Positions 6,839-13,376 of a stretch of DNA of 30,111 nucleotides are shown one piece after another. The notes beneath the pieces were generated by a model. That model saw only the letters and a list, made by a program, of their open reading frames with translations, was not told where the DNA came from and made no database searches. This DNA comes from a virus. The stretch is from positions 1 to 30,111 of IMG/VR virus record IMGVR_UViG_3300017989_000323. One strand, 5' to 3'. Each line of letters starts with the position of its first letter. Positions within the stretch are counted from its first letter, which is position 1. Both the position numbers and the translations under genes were made by a program.

Positions 6839-7930
6839 TGACGGATTTCTGACAGCCGGCGCAATGAATCCCACGTCGAAAACCACCCTTTCGGCCTCTG
6901 TCTGCAGGTGCTGATCGGTCAGGTGGCTGTAGTGTTTTTTTAGCACGGGCTCTGAAGTTCCAACGATTGAGGAGACTGTTGAAACCGGCACACCGCTTTC
7001 GAGCGCGCGGGTCACGTACGTGGCCTTGAAGGTATGCAGGGATCCCTTGATCGGAGGGGGCGGCTGCTCGCCGGCTTCCTGGGCCGCCTCCTCGTTCTTG
7101 CGGTTGATCCGATCGATCAGGCGAAGCAGGTGGCGCAGGGTAATCTTCCTGGTCGTAAAAGGTGCGGCGCCACCGAAGACGTACGGGCGGCTCTCGACGT
7201 GCCGCTGCAGGATCGTTCTCAGGGCCTCAGTGAGCGGGACCTTGCGGACCCGGCCGCCCTTGGCGTTGCGGACCTCAATGAAGTTCGGCCCTACATCTTC
7301 CCATTGCACAGCCAGTGCCTCAGATATCCGCATGCCGCTGTAGAGCAGGAAGAGCCAGAGATCCCGGTGCCGAGGATCCCCGCGGACCTGATCGAATATC
7401 TGGGCCAACATCGCATCGCTGAAGATGTACTTGCGTGCATCCTGGACGTTGAGCGAGATCCCGGTGGCCGGGTTCCTGGCGATGAGACCGTTTTTCAGAG
7501 CCCAGTTGAGGGCCGTGGTGATCACCCGCCTGTCCTGGTCGATGGTCGCCGACGACTTGCCGGCTTTCCGCCGTGAACCCAGGTATGCCTCGACGTGTTG
7601 GCGTGTTATCTGTCCGACGCGAGAAACGTCCAGGCGGCCGATGAATTTTGTCAGCGTCCTCTCGTCGAGCGAGGTTGTCTTCGGGTCTTTCTTCATCCGA
7701 GAGTAGCTGAGGTAGGCCTTCAGAAATTCCTCCACTTCCGGATTCTTCGGATACCCGAGGCCCCAGTGGATGATCTCATCCTCTTTCTGTGACCTGATCC
7801 TTTCTGCGATCCGCCTGTCCTTCGTCCCGGTGGATTTCCTCAAGCGCTTGCCAGTGGGGGAGAGCGCTGCCGGGATGTCGACATACCAGTACTTGCTCCG
7901 GGAGCACTTGTAGAGACCGACGTGGAGCAT
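6830..7930 (-). CDS. int: Site-specific tyrosine recombinase (phage integrase)
   Basis: A 366-residue integrase that should recombine attP with a host tRNA-Arg gene. Layout: an N-terminal arm-binding domain (about 1-60), a SAM-like core-binding domain (about 62-150) and a catalytic domain (about 165-345). Catalytic residues visible: Arg201 in SGMRISEAL, Lys224 in the beta-hairpin, His299 in SLHTFK, and nucleophile Tyr334 in KKHYSHL. Two positions deviate from the usual R-K-H-R-H/W-Y set: the HxxR box reads HTFK (Lys302), and the Gly-His before the tyrosine reads Gly-Thr (Thr325). The gene starts one base after the stop of the upstream zinc-ribbon gene, so it is the last gene of the leftward lysogeny operon, and its 3' end contains two arm-type repeats. 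Confidence 0.93.
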   Translation of the reverse strand: MLHVGLYKCSRSKYWYVDIPAALSPTGKRLRKSTGTKDRRIAERIRSQKEDEIIHWGLGYPKNPEVEEFLKAYLSYSRMKKDPKTTSLDERTLTKFIGRLDVSRVGQITRQHVEAYLGSRRKAGKSSATIDQDRRVITTALNWALKNGLIARNPATGISLNVQDARKYIFSDAMLAQIFDQVRGDPRHRDLWLFLLYSGMRISEALAVQWEDVGPNFIEVRNAKGGRVRKVPLTEALRTILQRHVESRPYVFGGAAPFTTRKITLRHLLRLIDRINRKNEEAAQEAGEQPPPPIKGSLHTFKATYVTRALESGVPVSTVSSIVGTSEPVLKKHYSHLTDQHLQTEAERVVFDVGFIAPAVRNPSEK

Positions 7931-7931
7931 G

Positions 7932-8447
7932 TTATGGGATCATATACGTTGAATGAGCGATCACATATTCTCCTCTGCTTGAAGTATCGTTGCAGAGCTC
8001 TCCGTTGACTAATATGCTGGCGCGAACGCTTCCGGTGGCTCCTTTATTCTGGGCCATTACCTGAGCGAAAAATCCGCTTGAAGCTGTAAAGGATAGTTCC
8101 CATGGAAGATCGGCTTCGGCAATCTGCGCAGTGCCCCCATCAGGGTCAGTATATGTAAGCGAAACGGACACGGCTGATCCGGTTACGCTATATTGAAGTT
8201 CATAACTAGCGGGGCTGAGATCTATCAGCCCTGAAGAAATAGCTAAATATGCAAGAACACCTGCCAGAACGATGAATATCAATAGAGACAATGAACCGCC
8301 GAGCGAGAAGCTCTGCTGTGAGGGCTCATTGGCCTCCGGTTGAAGCCGTGATTCGTCGGTTCCTTCTCCCTCCAACATCGATCCGCAGTGCTTGCATTTG
8401 ATGGCGTCGTCTTGGATTTCTTCTGCACAGTATGGACAGGTTTTCAT
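7932..8447 (-). CDS. Zinc-ribbon / single-TM protein with MmpS-like extracytoplasmic domain
   Basis: A 171-residue protein, with GGGAGG upstream of the ATG. An N-terminal zinc ribbon has ligands Cys4, Cys7, Cys18 and Cys21 (CPYC...CKHC). A Ser/Gln/Glu-rich linker leads to one transmembrane helix (about 52-74), then a ~95-residue beta-rich domain. The latter's pattern (YxVTGSAxxVSLTYTD, then PWELSF, then a Cys-containing final strand) resembles the small Ig-like MmpS domain of mycobacterial and other membrane proteins. It sits between an outer-membrane-like protein gene and int and shares a transcript with both. It is probably lysogenic-conversion cargo affecting the envelope, perhaps superinfection exclusion; that role is a guess. 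AT content is higher than in the flanking phage genes. Confidence 0.72.
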   Translation of the reverse strand: MKTCPYCAEEIQDDAIKCKHCGSMLEGEGTDESRLQPEANEPSQQSFSLGGSLSLLIFIVLAGVLAYLAISSGLIDLSPASYELQYSVTGSAVSVSLTYTDPDGGTAQIAEADLPWELSFTASSGFFAQVMAQNKGATGSVRASILVNGELCNDTSSRGEYVIAHSTYMIP

Positions 8448-8484
8448 TGAACGTCCTCCCTGTGATAGGCGTTATCGCGAAGAA

Positions 8485-9069
8485 TTAACCCGCTTTCTGG
8501 GGGCGCGATCCATAACCGAATGTTACCCAGATGCTACTGGAATACATGTCGACTGTGATTCCGTATGCCGTCAAAGATCCTTCAAGGCGATGGTACCTGA
8601 CGCTTATTGAAACAGGGGGCGCGAGAACGAGAAAGCCCGCACCATAACCCAGACCACCCTTCACAGTAAAACCTTCTTCATGATCGAATCTCCACCAGGC
8701 ATAGTTGACTGTCGGGTGAACGAATATCCAGGAGTCGGAGTTTGCGGACCCCGCAGCCAGACACAATCCCGCCCATGCGACATTCTGAGACACCTTGTTG
8801 CCCGTGCCCGAGACCGAGCGAGAATGGGACCCGTCATAGCCGGCGATGAATCCGAAGGTTCGACCCCAGAACATTGCCTGACTGCTGATGGAGAAGCCGG
8901 TATCCACTTTAACGTCTTCCCCGGTCTCGTCCGAGCATATGTTCCCGAAGGTTGCACCCAGGGTGATGGTTGATGCCGCTAAAGTGCCGACAGTGTCAGG
9001 AATGGCAGATTGTGCGGCAACCGAGAGGGGCAACATTAATGACACGAGAAGCGTAGATGTATACCTCAT
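8485..9069 (-). CDS. Secreted outer-membrane-like beta-barrel protein (prophage cargo)
   Basis: A 194-residue protein with a clean Sec signal peptide (about residues 1-20, ending VAAQ). The mature part is made of alternating hydrophobic/polar strands rich in Gly, Ser, Tyr and Trp, and contains FxFIAGYDGSHS, WAGLCLAAGS and a final WVTFGYGS strand, as in small outer-membrane barrels. AAGGA lies before the ATG. No named family is recognised. It is transcribed with the lipoprotein gene upstream and the zinc-ribbon/TM gene downstream. Expression in the lysogen is expected, since the repressor heads this strand, so a change in the host surface is a fair inference. Codon and base use are less GC-rich than in the phage core genes. 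Confidence 0.68.
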   Translation of the reverse strand: MRYTSTLLVSLMLPLSVAAQSAIPDTVGTLAASTITLGATFGNICSDETGEDVKVDTGFSISSQAMFWGRTFGFIAGYDGSHSRSVSGTGNKVSQNVAWAGLCLAAGSANSDSWIFVHPTVNYAWWRFDHEEGFTVKGGLGYGAGFLVLAPPVSISVRYHRLEGSLTAYGITVDMYSSSIWVTFGYGSRPQKAG

Positions 9070-9087
9070 GATTTCCTTATCGGATCC

Positions 9088-10224
9088 TCACAGTATTGGA
9101 GTGCCTACCAGAACAGCCTTTCTCCATCCTTCCCATTCGCGGTAATCCCTGAATGCATCGTCTCCGTAGTAGAGCCAGATGGCCGATCCTCCGGGATCCT
9201 TATAGGTGAGCGGAGAGAGATTGGTGCAGCTGACACCCCCGTAGCTGGTGCCGTTGTATCCGTTATGCCACCAGACAGCTCCGAGGGATCCCACCTTCTG
9301 ATAGAACGTTCGGTAGATTCCCGTGATGTCAATCGACGTCGATGCTCCATTAGACCAGAAGTATGTGTAGTTCCCGCTCAGGGTCATTGAGAATGCGAGT
9401 TTGTCATCTTCTGGCCAGGTGTCCGGTCCGTTGTAGTACTCAACGGCTGTCGATTCTAACGAAACGACGATCGAGTCGATGCCTACGCTGTCGATCAGGG
9501 CATAGGTGGCAGTCCAATCGTATTCGGTGAGATCGTGGAAGAAATACAGGGGGGAACTGAGGTTGAGATCCCCGGCAGAAACATGAACGTTTGTTTCGAT
9601 TTCAGAGCCCGACATCAAGGTGTCACCAGCGATTGATATGAATTCATGATCGGTTGTGATCTCTACGTCCCCACCCGTCCAGATCACTGCATTGCCATAC
9701 TGATCCTCACACGTGATCCAGTCTGACAGAACCAAGGGCTGATCCACGAAAGCTCGTATCGAATTGACATCGATATCAAGTTCTGCCGGCGGGCCTGGCT
9801 CGGCCGTTGCCTCGAAGGTTTCATACACGACCGGGGTTCCGTCCGAGCGAACTGCGCGGGCCTGCATACGCTGGGCTCCGGCGGTCACTCCGAGCGCCCA
9901 GAGATCTGCAGCCCTCCCCAATGTGTCGGTCAGGGCGCTGCCGGCGTAGACGGATCCGCCGCCCTCGGTAACCACGAAATTAATCAGGACGCCGGGGATT
10001 GGATTCCCGATATCCTGCGCCCCCCCAGGCGCCCGCACCTCCACGATGCAGGCGTCGGGGAGCGTGTCTGTTACGGCCGCAATCTGGCCATTGCCCTGGA
10101 TGATGCTCAGGTTTACTCCCTGAGCGAGGATGGCATCGGTGTCGGGCCCGGGGTTAGTTGGGTTTGATTCTGATGAACATGAAATGAGAAGAATAGTCGC
10201 GGTAATCAGTGGTAACGCCTTCAT
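9088..10224 (-). CDS. Lipoprotein with bacterial Ig-like (Big-1-type) domain (prophage cargo)
   Basis: A 378-residue protein preceded by GGAAGGGAG. The N-terminus has a hydrophobic core and lipobox LISC with Cys16 as the lipidation site, then a Ser/Asn/Pro-rich tether. Residues ~35-145 look like a Big-1-type domain: a PxxxPGVxINFxVTEGGGSVY strand pair, then TDxxGRA and GAQxMQARA, as in invasin/intimin-like and many surface proteins. Residues ~150-378 are beta-rich, with many Trp and Tyr, and unrecognised. It should sit in the outer membrane or be surface exposed. As a moron gene in the lysogeny operon it may alter adhesion or phage adsorption; I infer this from location and context only. Confidence 0.72.
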   Translation of the reverse strand: MKALPLITATILLISCSSESNPTNPGPDTDAILAQGVNLSIIQGNGQIAAVTDTLPDACIVEVRAPGGAQDIGNPIPGVLINFVVTEGGGSVYAGSALTDTLGRAADLWALGVTAGAQRMQARAVRSDGTPVVYETFEATAEPGPPAELDIDVNSIRAFVDQPLVLSDWITCEDQYGNAVIWTGGDVEITTDHEFISIAGDTLMSGSEIETNVHVSAGDLNLSSPLYFFHDLTEYDWTATYALIDSVGIDSIVVSLESTAVEYYNGPDTWPEDDKLAFSMTLSGNYTYFWSNGASTSIDITGIYRTFYQKVGSLGAVWWHNGYNGTSYGGVSCTNLSPLTYKDPGGSAIWLYYGDDAFRDYREWEGWRKAVLVGTPIL

Positions 10225-10316
10225 GGTCTCCCTTCCAGATCGTTCGGATTCCGGTTTTCAGTGGTATTGTTCTCTTGAGTGCCATCACCCCCCGTAATTG
10301 ATAGTCAGGAGAATAT

Positions 10317-10333
10317 GCGGCCGACTTGGCCGC
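10317..10333 (-). terminator. Weak hairpin between repressor and lipoprotein genes
   Basis: GCGGCC (10317-10322) and GGCCGC (10328-10333) form a 6-bp stem around a 5-base loop. On the minus strand it is followed by ATATTCTCC, not a true T-run. It lies 5 bases after the repressor stop and could reduce readthrough from the repressor into the cargo genes, but it is not a convincing terminator. The rest of 10225-10337 shows only the lipoprotein Shine-Dalgarno; I do not see a strong promoter. Confidence 0.3.
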
Positions 10334-10337
10334 CGCC

Positions 10338-10733
10338 TCAGCCACCCTCCTTTTCTGTTTCGGTCTTTCGCTTGATGTCGGATAAGAAATTTTCAAGGGC
10401 GCGCTGGCCGCCCTGCTCTGCGGCCTGTCTGATGTAGTCGGCTACTTCTTCTGAGACGCGGCCACCTCCGACTGAGATCTGAATGCCTTCGTATTCGGCG
10501 ATGATCTCGGCCATGGGGATATCAAGTGCTTCAGCGACTGCCTGAAGCTGGGGCCAGTCCGGGAATGTATGCCCGCGCTCCCAGGAACTGATGGTCTCTG
10601 CTCGTATTCCTGAGAGAGCTGCCAATTCCTTTGCCAAGAGCCCGTGCTTGTTTCGCAGCCGTCGAATTGCATCGCCCATTCGCTGCTTCTCTTCTGGGCT
10701 CATAATCTTGGTGTCCTTGCGCTTTTCGGGCAT
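10338..10733 (-). CDS. XRE-family phage repressor (CI-like)
   Basis: A 131-residue protein. Residues ~20-78 form a HTH_3/XRE domain: GDAIRRLRNKHGL, then LAKELAALSGIRAETISSWERG, the recognition helix region, and FPDWPQLQAVAEALDIP. The C-terminal part (85-131) is helical and short, with no LexA-type peptidase domain, so induction cannot be by self-cleavage. The frame is open to 10838, but that longer version would run over an operator, so the ATG at 10731-10733 (GGTGAG upstream) is preferred; an ATG ten codons later is possible. The gene is divergent from an HTH gene at 10869 with two operator-like palindromes between them. It heads the leftward operon that ends in int. Confidence 0.85.
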   Translation of the reverse strand: MPEKRKDTKIMSPEEKQRMGDAIRRLRNKHGLLAKELAALSGIRAETISSWERGHTFPDWPQLQAVAEALDIPMAEIIAEYEGIQISVGGGRVSEEVADYIRQAAEQGGQRALENFLSDIKRKTETEKEGG

Positions 10734-10752
10734 GCGGTAATACTCACCGAGA

Positions 10753-10768
10753 TTTCGCTGATGCGCAA
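10753..10768. promoter_or_regulatory. Putative repressor operator O-left
   Basis: TTTCGCTGATGCGCAA fits TTnCGC-N4-GCGnAA, the same dyad as the second site at 10829. It lies 20 bp in front of the repressor ATG, where a bound repressor could control its own transcription. The two sites are 76 bp apart centre to centre. Confidence 0.55.
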
Positions 10769-10828
10769 GAAGCAAGCCGGGCAATTCAGTCACCCCTGAA
10801 ATGAATTTCCACTGCCGCCATTTTTCAC

Positions 10829-10844
10829 TTGCGCGCACGCGTAA
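10829..10844. promoter_or_regulatory. Putative repressor operator O-right
   Basis: TTGCGCGCACGCGTAA fits TTnCGC-N4-GCGnAA, and the dyad extends to 20 bp (10827-10846, ACTTnCGCGnnCGCGnAAGT). It lies 25 bp before the first gene of the rightward operon. A weak promoter could overlap it (TTCACT at 10825-10830 and TACTTT at 10847-10852, 16-bp spacing), which would put the operator inside the spacer; the promoter itself is tentative. Confidence 0.6.
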
Positions 10845-10868
10845 GTTACTTTAGACTGCGCCGTAGCT

Positions 10869-11084
10869 ATGAAAACTACGACAGAACAATTCATCGGAAC
10901 GCGCGAGGCCGCGGAAATCATCGGCATGTCCCAGCGTTGGGTTCAGGTCGAATCCAAGCAGGGGGGCCGGCTCCACCACCTCGCGCACAATGTCGATGCT
11001 GGTCGCTGGTTCGTCTACCTCCGCTCCGACATCGAGGCTTTCGCGGAGGAATACCGGGCGGCCACTGAGCCTCAACCTGTCTGA
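10869..11084 (+). CDS. Small HTH protein (excisionase/Cro-like, HTH_17 type)
   Basis: A 71-residue protein, first gene of the rightward operon and divergent from the repressor. Residues ~8-60 have the winged-helix pattern of MerR/excisionase-like HTH_17 proteins: GTREAAEIIGMSQRWVQ, then a wing ending in GRWFVYLRSDIEAF. By position it could act as Cro (turning off the repressor) or as an excisionase for the integrase; sequence alone does not separate the two. No Shine-Dalgarno is visible before the ATG, unusual for this genome, and suggests a very short leader. A GC hairpin follows its stop codon. Confidence 0.72.
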   Translation: MKTTTEQFIGTREAAEIIGMSQRWVQVESKQGGRLHHLAHNVDAGRWFVYLRSDIEAFAEEYRAATEPQPV

Positions 11085-11100
11085 CACCCTCCGGGGTGTC
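11083..11100 (+). other. Perfect hairpin after the first early gene
   Basis: GACACCC (11083-11089), loop TCCG, GGGTGTC (11094-11100): a 7-bp perfect stem with a stable tetraloop that begins within the stop codon of the preceding gene. No T-run follows, so it is not a normal terminator. It could be an RNA stability element, a regulator target or an operator. Confidence 0.45.
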
Positions 11101-11130
11101 AACGGCACTCCAGCGTGAGGAGGTGCCACG

Positions 11131-11631
11131 ATGAAACATACTGATGAGGAACTCGCCCGGATGCTCGCCTCGAAGGCGCGGCGCCCAGACCTTCCAACCG
11201 TCAAGCGGGTTATCCAGGAGGAGTGGGGCAGCACACTCTCGCGCGATATCATCATGCATGTCCTTGGCGTTTCCCGCCGAACTGCCTACCGCCTCTACGA
11301 ACCTGACCAGCCGCCGCCGCACCCCTTCCAGATCCTCGAACTACACCTGCGCCTCGAACTCCCCCAAATCATGAACGCCTTCTACCGGGACATGGGATTG
11401 CCCTGGTGGACGGTGCCGAGAGTCATCTGGGAGAACAGCGTGGATCCGGAGGCGCGGGCCCGGATCGAACTGGAGGGTATGCAAAGCGCAGATGATCAGG
11501 CGCGCACCGTCGAGGAGGTCCTGGCCGACAACGTAGTCACCGAGGATGAGGGCCGCCTGGTGGATCGGGTGACCGAGGAGGCCCACCGTGCGATTGCCCG
11601 CATGGGATCCCTGGCGAAGGTCGAACGATGA
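11131..11631 (+). CDS. Early HTH-containing hypothetical protein
   Basis: A 166-residue protein with GAGGAGG seven bases before the ATG. Residues ~35-57 (LSRDIIMHVLGVSRRTAYRLYE) look like a helix-turn-helix. A Pro-rich joint follows, then a helical, acidic C-terminal half. The family is unknown. Position as second gene of the early operon fits a regulator of early transcription. The last codons overlap the next small gene (ATGA). Confidence 0.65.
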   Translation: MKHTDEELARMLASKARRPDLPTVKRVIQEEWGSTLSRDIIMHVLGVSRRTAYRLYEPDQPPPHPFQILELHLRLELPQIMNAFYRDMGLPWWTVPRVIWENSVDPEARARIELEGMQSADDQARTVEEVLADNVVTEDEGRLVDRVTEEAHRAIARMGSLAKVER

Positions 11632-11768
11632 CCTGGGCTCAGCGGATATGGAGGGAGATCAGGCGGGCGTGGAAACGGGCCCGCCTGGTGGCTGGCGGGG
11701 CATCCGCAATCGAACGGGCGACCCGGGCCTACGTCAACAGCCGGGAATACCGGGAGGCACGAGCGTGA
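11628..11768 (+). CDS. 46-residue basic protein
   Basis: A small ORF whose ATG overlaps the preceding TGA and whose TGA overlaps the GTG start of the next gene. The product is strongly basic (Arg-rich, several Trp in the first 15 residues) and predicted helical. Coupling at both ends and the absence of any other gene in this gap support it being translated. Its last codons contain GGGAGG, the Shine-Dalgarno of the next gene. The function is unknown; nucleic-acid binding is possible from charge only. Confidence 0.55.
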   Translation: MTWAQRIWREIRRAWKRARLVAGGASAIERATRAYVNSREYREARA

Positions 11769-11983
11769 CGCAGAAGTGGTTCAGCCTCAAAGAGACCGCG
11801 AAGCACTTCGGCATAAGCGTTGACACCGTTCGTCGCTGGCGGCTGAGAGGTCTCATACCGTCAGAGGCGATGATAGAGGTGGGGGGGTTCCGCAAGTACG
11901 ACATCAGAGAGATCGAGAAACACCTGACGACGAAAAGGCGCCGAGGCCGACCATCGACTCCGGCGCTGCAATCCCTAGCGTGA
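11765..11983 (+). CDS. Small HTH_17/MerR-like DNA-binding protein
   Basis: A 72-residue protein starting at a GTG (GTGA overlap) with GGGAGG at good spacing. The same frame is open further upstream, but no start signal is seen there. Residues ~6-55 match the excisionase/MerR-like fold: FSLKETAKHFGISVDTVRRWRLRGLIP, then the wing GGFRKYDIREIEKHL. A basic tail with RRRGRPST (an AT-hook-like GRP) follows. It is the second excisionase-like protein in this operon, so either this one or the gene at 10869 could be the directionality factor of the integrase. Confidence 0.7.
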   Translation: MTQKWFSLKETAKHFGISVDTVRRWRLRGLIPSEAMIEVGGFRKYDIREIEKHLTTKRRRGRPSTPALQSLA

Positions 11984-11993
11984 GGGGAGAACG

Positions 11994-13376
11994 ATGACAG
12001 AGGCAACTTCAACACTCCCGGTTCCTGCGGAGCTCCAGCATGCTCCCTCGGACGAGGAGATACAGCAGATCCGGAAGCGCGGCACCGCAGTAGTCGCGTA
12101 CCGGAAGGAAGTGAACGAGATCTTCCGAACACTCGAGGGGATGGAGTGGGGATCCGGGACGAGTGCCGTAAGGGGAACTCAGTTCTCAGAGCAGACGCGG
12201 TATGCCCTGGCGGTGTTCTGCCGGATCACCGGTGCGAACCCACTCACCCAGGTCGATATCTTGGGAGGCAAGCCCTACCTGAACGCGGCGTTCTGGTCCG
12301 ACAAGATCAACCGGAGCCCACACTTCCACCACTTCGATCAACGCGATCTCTCGCCCTCAGTACAGGCAGCCCACGAGGACAAGGCGAAGCAGCTGCGAGA
12401 GATGGCGAAGGAGATCAAACCGACTGACGAGGCAAAGGCCGCGGAGTACACCACCCGGGCATTCGAAGCCGAGGAGATGGCCGAGGAAATCCGGGACGCA
12501 CGTGTCAGCTGGAGCCCACCGGCATGGGCGGAGGTGGTGATTGAGACCTCGATCTACCGGTTCATCGACGCCGCTCCCCTCGAGAAGATCCGCGCCGGTG
12601 AGATCACCGATCTCAATTCCTGGCTCATCTGCGTGCGTGAATGCAACTGGGCTGGTGGGCGACCGAAGGAGAAGAAGAAGAACCGGCAGACCGGGAAGGA
12701 ATACGAGTATCAGCCGGATCCGGTCGGTAACGCCGAACCTGCAAAGACGGCACGGACGCGGAGCCTGCGTCGGGCCTCCACCCGGGCATTCGCTGCCTGG
12801 GGGCAGGACTACGAACAGCAGGTCCGGAAGGCCGAGGAAGCGATCGAGGCCGAATTCGAGATCATCACCAACGGGAATACAGACGGAGCGCCAGCCGCTG
12901 GCGAGCCTCAGGCGGTACACACCGGCAACGGTGAGCCCGAGGCAGCGAGAGAGGAGGGGGCGGTCGATCTCCCGGAGACCGGGAGGATCTCCGAGGAGCA
13001 GGAAGAGCCTGAGGCCGCTCCCTCCGAACCGGAAGCCTCCGAGCCCTCCTGGAATGAGGAGGACGACCGAAAACGCCTCTTCGCAACACTGCGAGAGGCG
13101 GGGATCGAGGACCGGAAGGCCTGGCAGGCCGAGCATGGGCTTCCCGAATCCACGAAGGACTGGGGCCCGGATGAGTACCAGCGGGCCTTTCAGGAACTCA
13201 CAGCGGGGCCGATCTCAATGTTCAAGGACGGTTGTGAGGTCCTCGGTCTGGATCCCGCCGCAGTTGCCCAGGAGGTTCTCGGCCACGAGCCCGACACCCT
13301 GAAGGACTACAACCTCCTCAACAACCACCTCGCGACCCTGGCAGACGGGGAAGCCCAGCAGGACCTCCTGTCATGA
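11994..13376 (+). CDS. RecT-like single-strand annealing protein (putative)
   Basis: A 460-residue protein. Residues ~68-105 carry a pattern seen in RecT/Bet-type annealases: ALAVFCRITGANPLTQVDIL, then GGKPYLNAAFWSDKI. A later ARTRSLRRASTRAF segment (~residues 255-275) matches the family's conserved TRA-x-RA helix. The C-terminal 150 residues are an acidic, Pro/Glu-rich linker and a small helical domain, longer than typical RecT (about 270), perhaps for partner binding. The next two genes encode an SbcD/SbcC-like nuclease, so this protein is likely the annealase of a two-part recombination system. The RecT call rests on pattern, not alignment. Its stop overlaps the next start. Confidence 0.6.
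   Translation: MTEATSTLPVPAELQHAPSDEEIQQIRKRGTAVVAYRKEVNEIFRTLEGMEWGSGTSAVRGTQFSEQTRYALAVFCRITGANPLTQVDILGGKPYLNAAFWSDKINRSPHFHHFDQRDLSPSVQAAHEDKAKQLREMAKEIKPTDEAKAAEYTTRAFEAEEMAEEIRDARVSWSPPAWAEVVIETSIYRFIDAAPLEKIRAGEITDLNSWLICVRECNWAGGRPKEKKKNRQTGKEYEYQPDPVGNAEPAKTARTRSLRRASTRAFAAWGQDYEQQVRKAEEAIEAEFEIITNGNTDGAPAAGEPQAVHTGNGEPEAAREEGAVDLPETGRISEEQEEPEAAPSEPEASEPSWNEEDDRKRLFATLREAGIEDRKAWQAEHGLPESTKDWGPDEYQRAFQELTAGPISMFKDGCEVLGLDPAAVAQEVLGHEPDTLKDYNLLNNHLATLADGEAQQDLLS

Larger units (their letters stand above)
6561..6855. other. attP: attP region: tRNA core with paired integrase arm-type repeats
   Basis: A stretch between the lysis genes and the integrase 3' end that has the parts of a tyrosine-integrase attachment site. 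The core is a tRNA 3' half (6723-6767). Left of it are two direct repeats TCTGACAG at 6561-6568 and 6572-6579, 11 bp apart. Right of it are TCTGACGG at 6837-6844 and TCTGACAG at 6848-6855, again 11 bp apart, plus a degenerate copy TTTGACAG at 6777-6784 next to the core. Same orientation and one-helical-turn spacing are what arm-binding domains of such integrases use. The stretch 6580-6722 holds no gene that I can support. Confidence 0.75.

Noticed and set aside
10734-10838. Longer N-terminus for the repressor
   Set aside because: It would place an operator in coding sequence; the HTH domain begins well after 10733 and GGTGAG precedes the internal ATG.
12357-13136. 259-residue minus-strand frame opposite the RecT-like gene
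   Set aside because: Leu/Gly/Arg-rich antisense product of an acidic linker region; no start signal.
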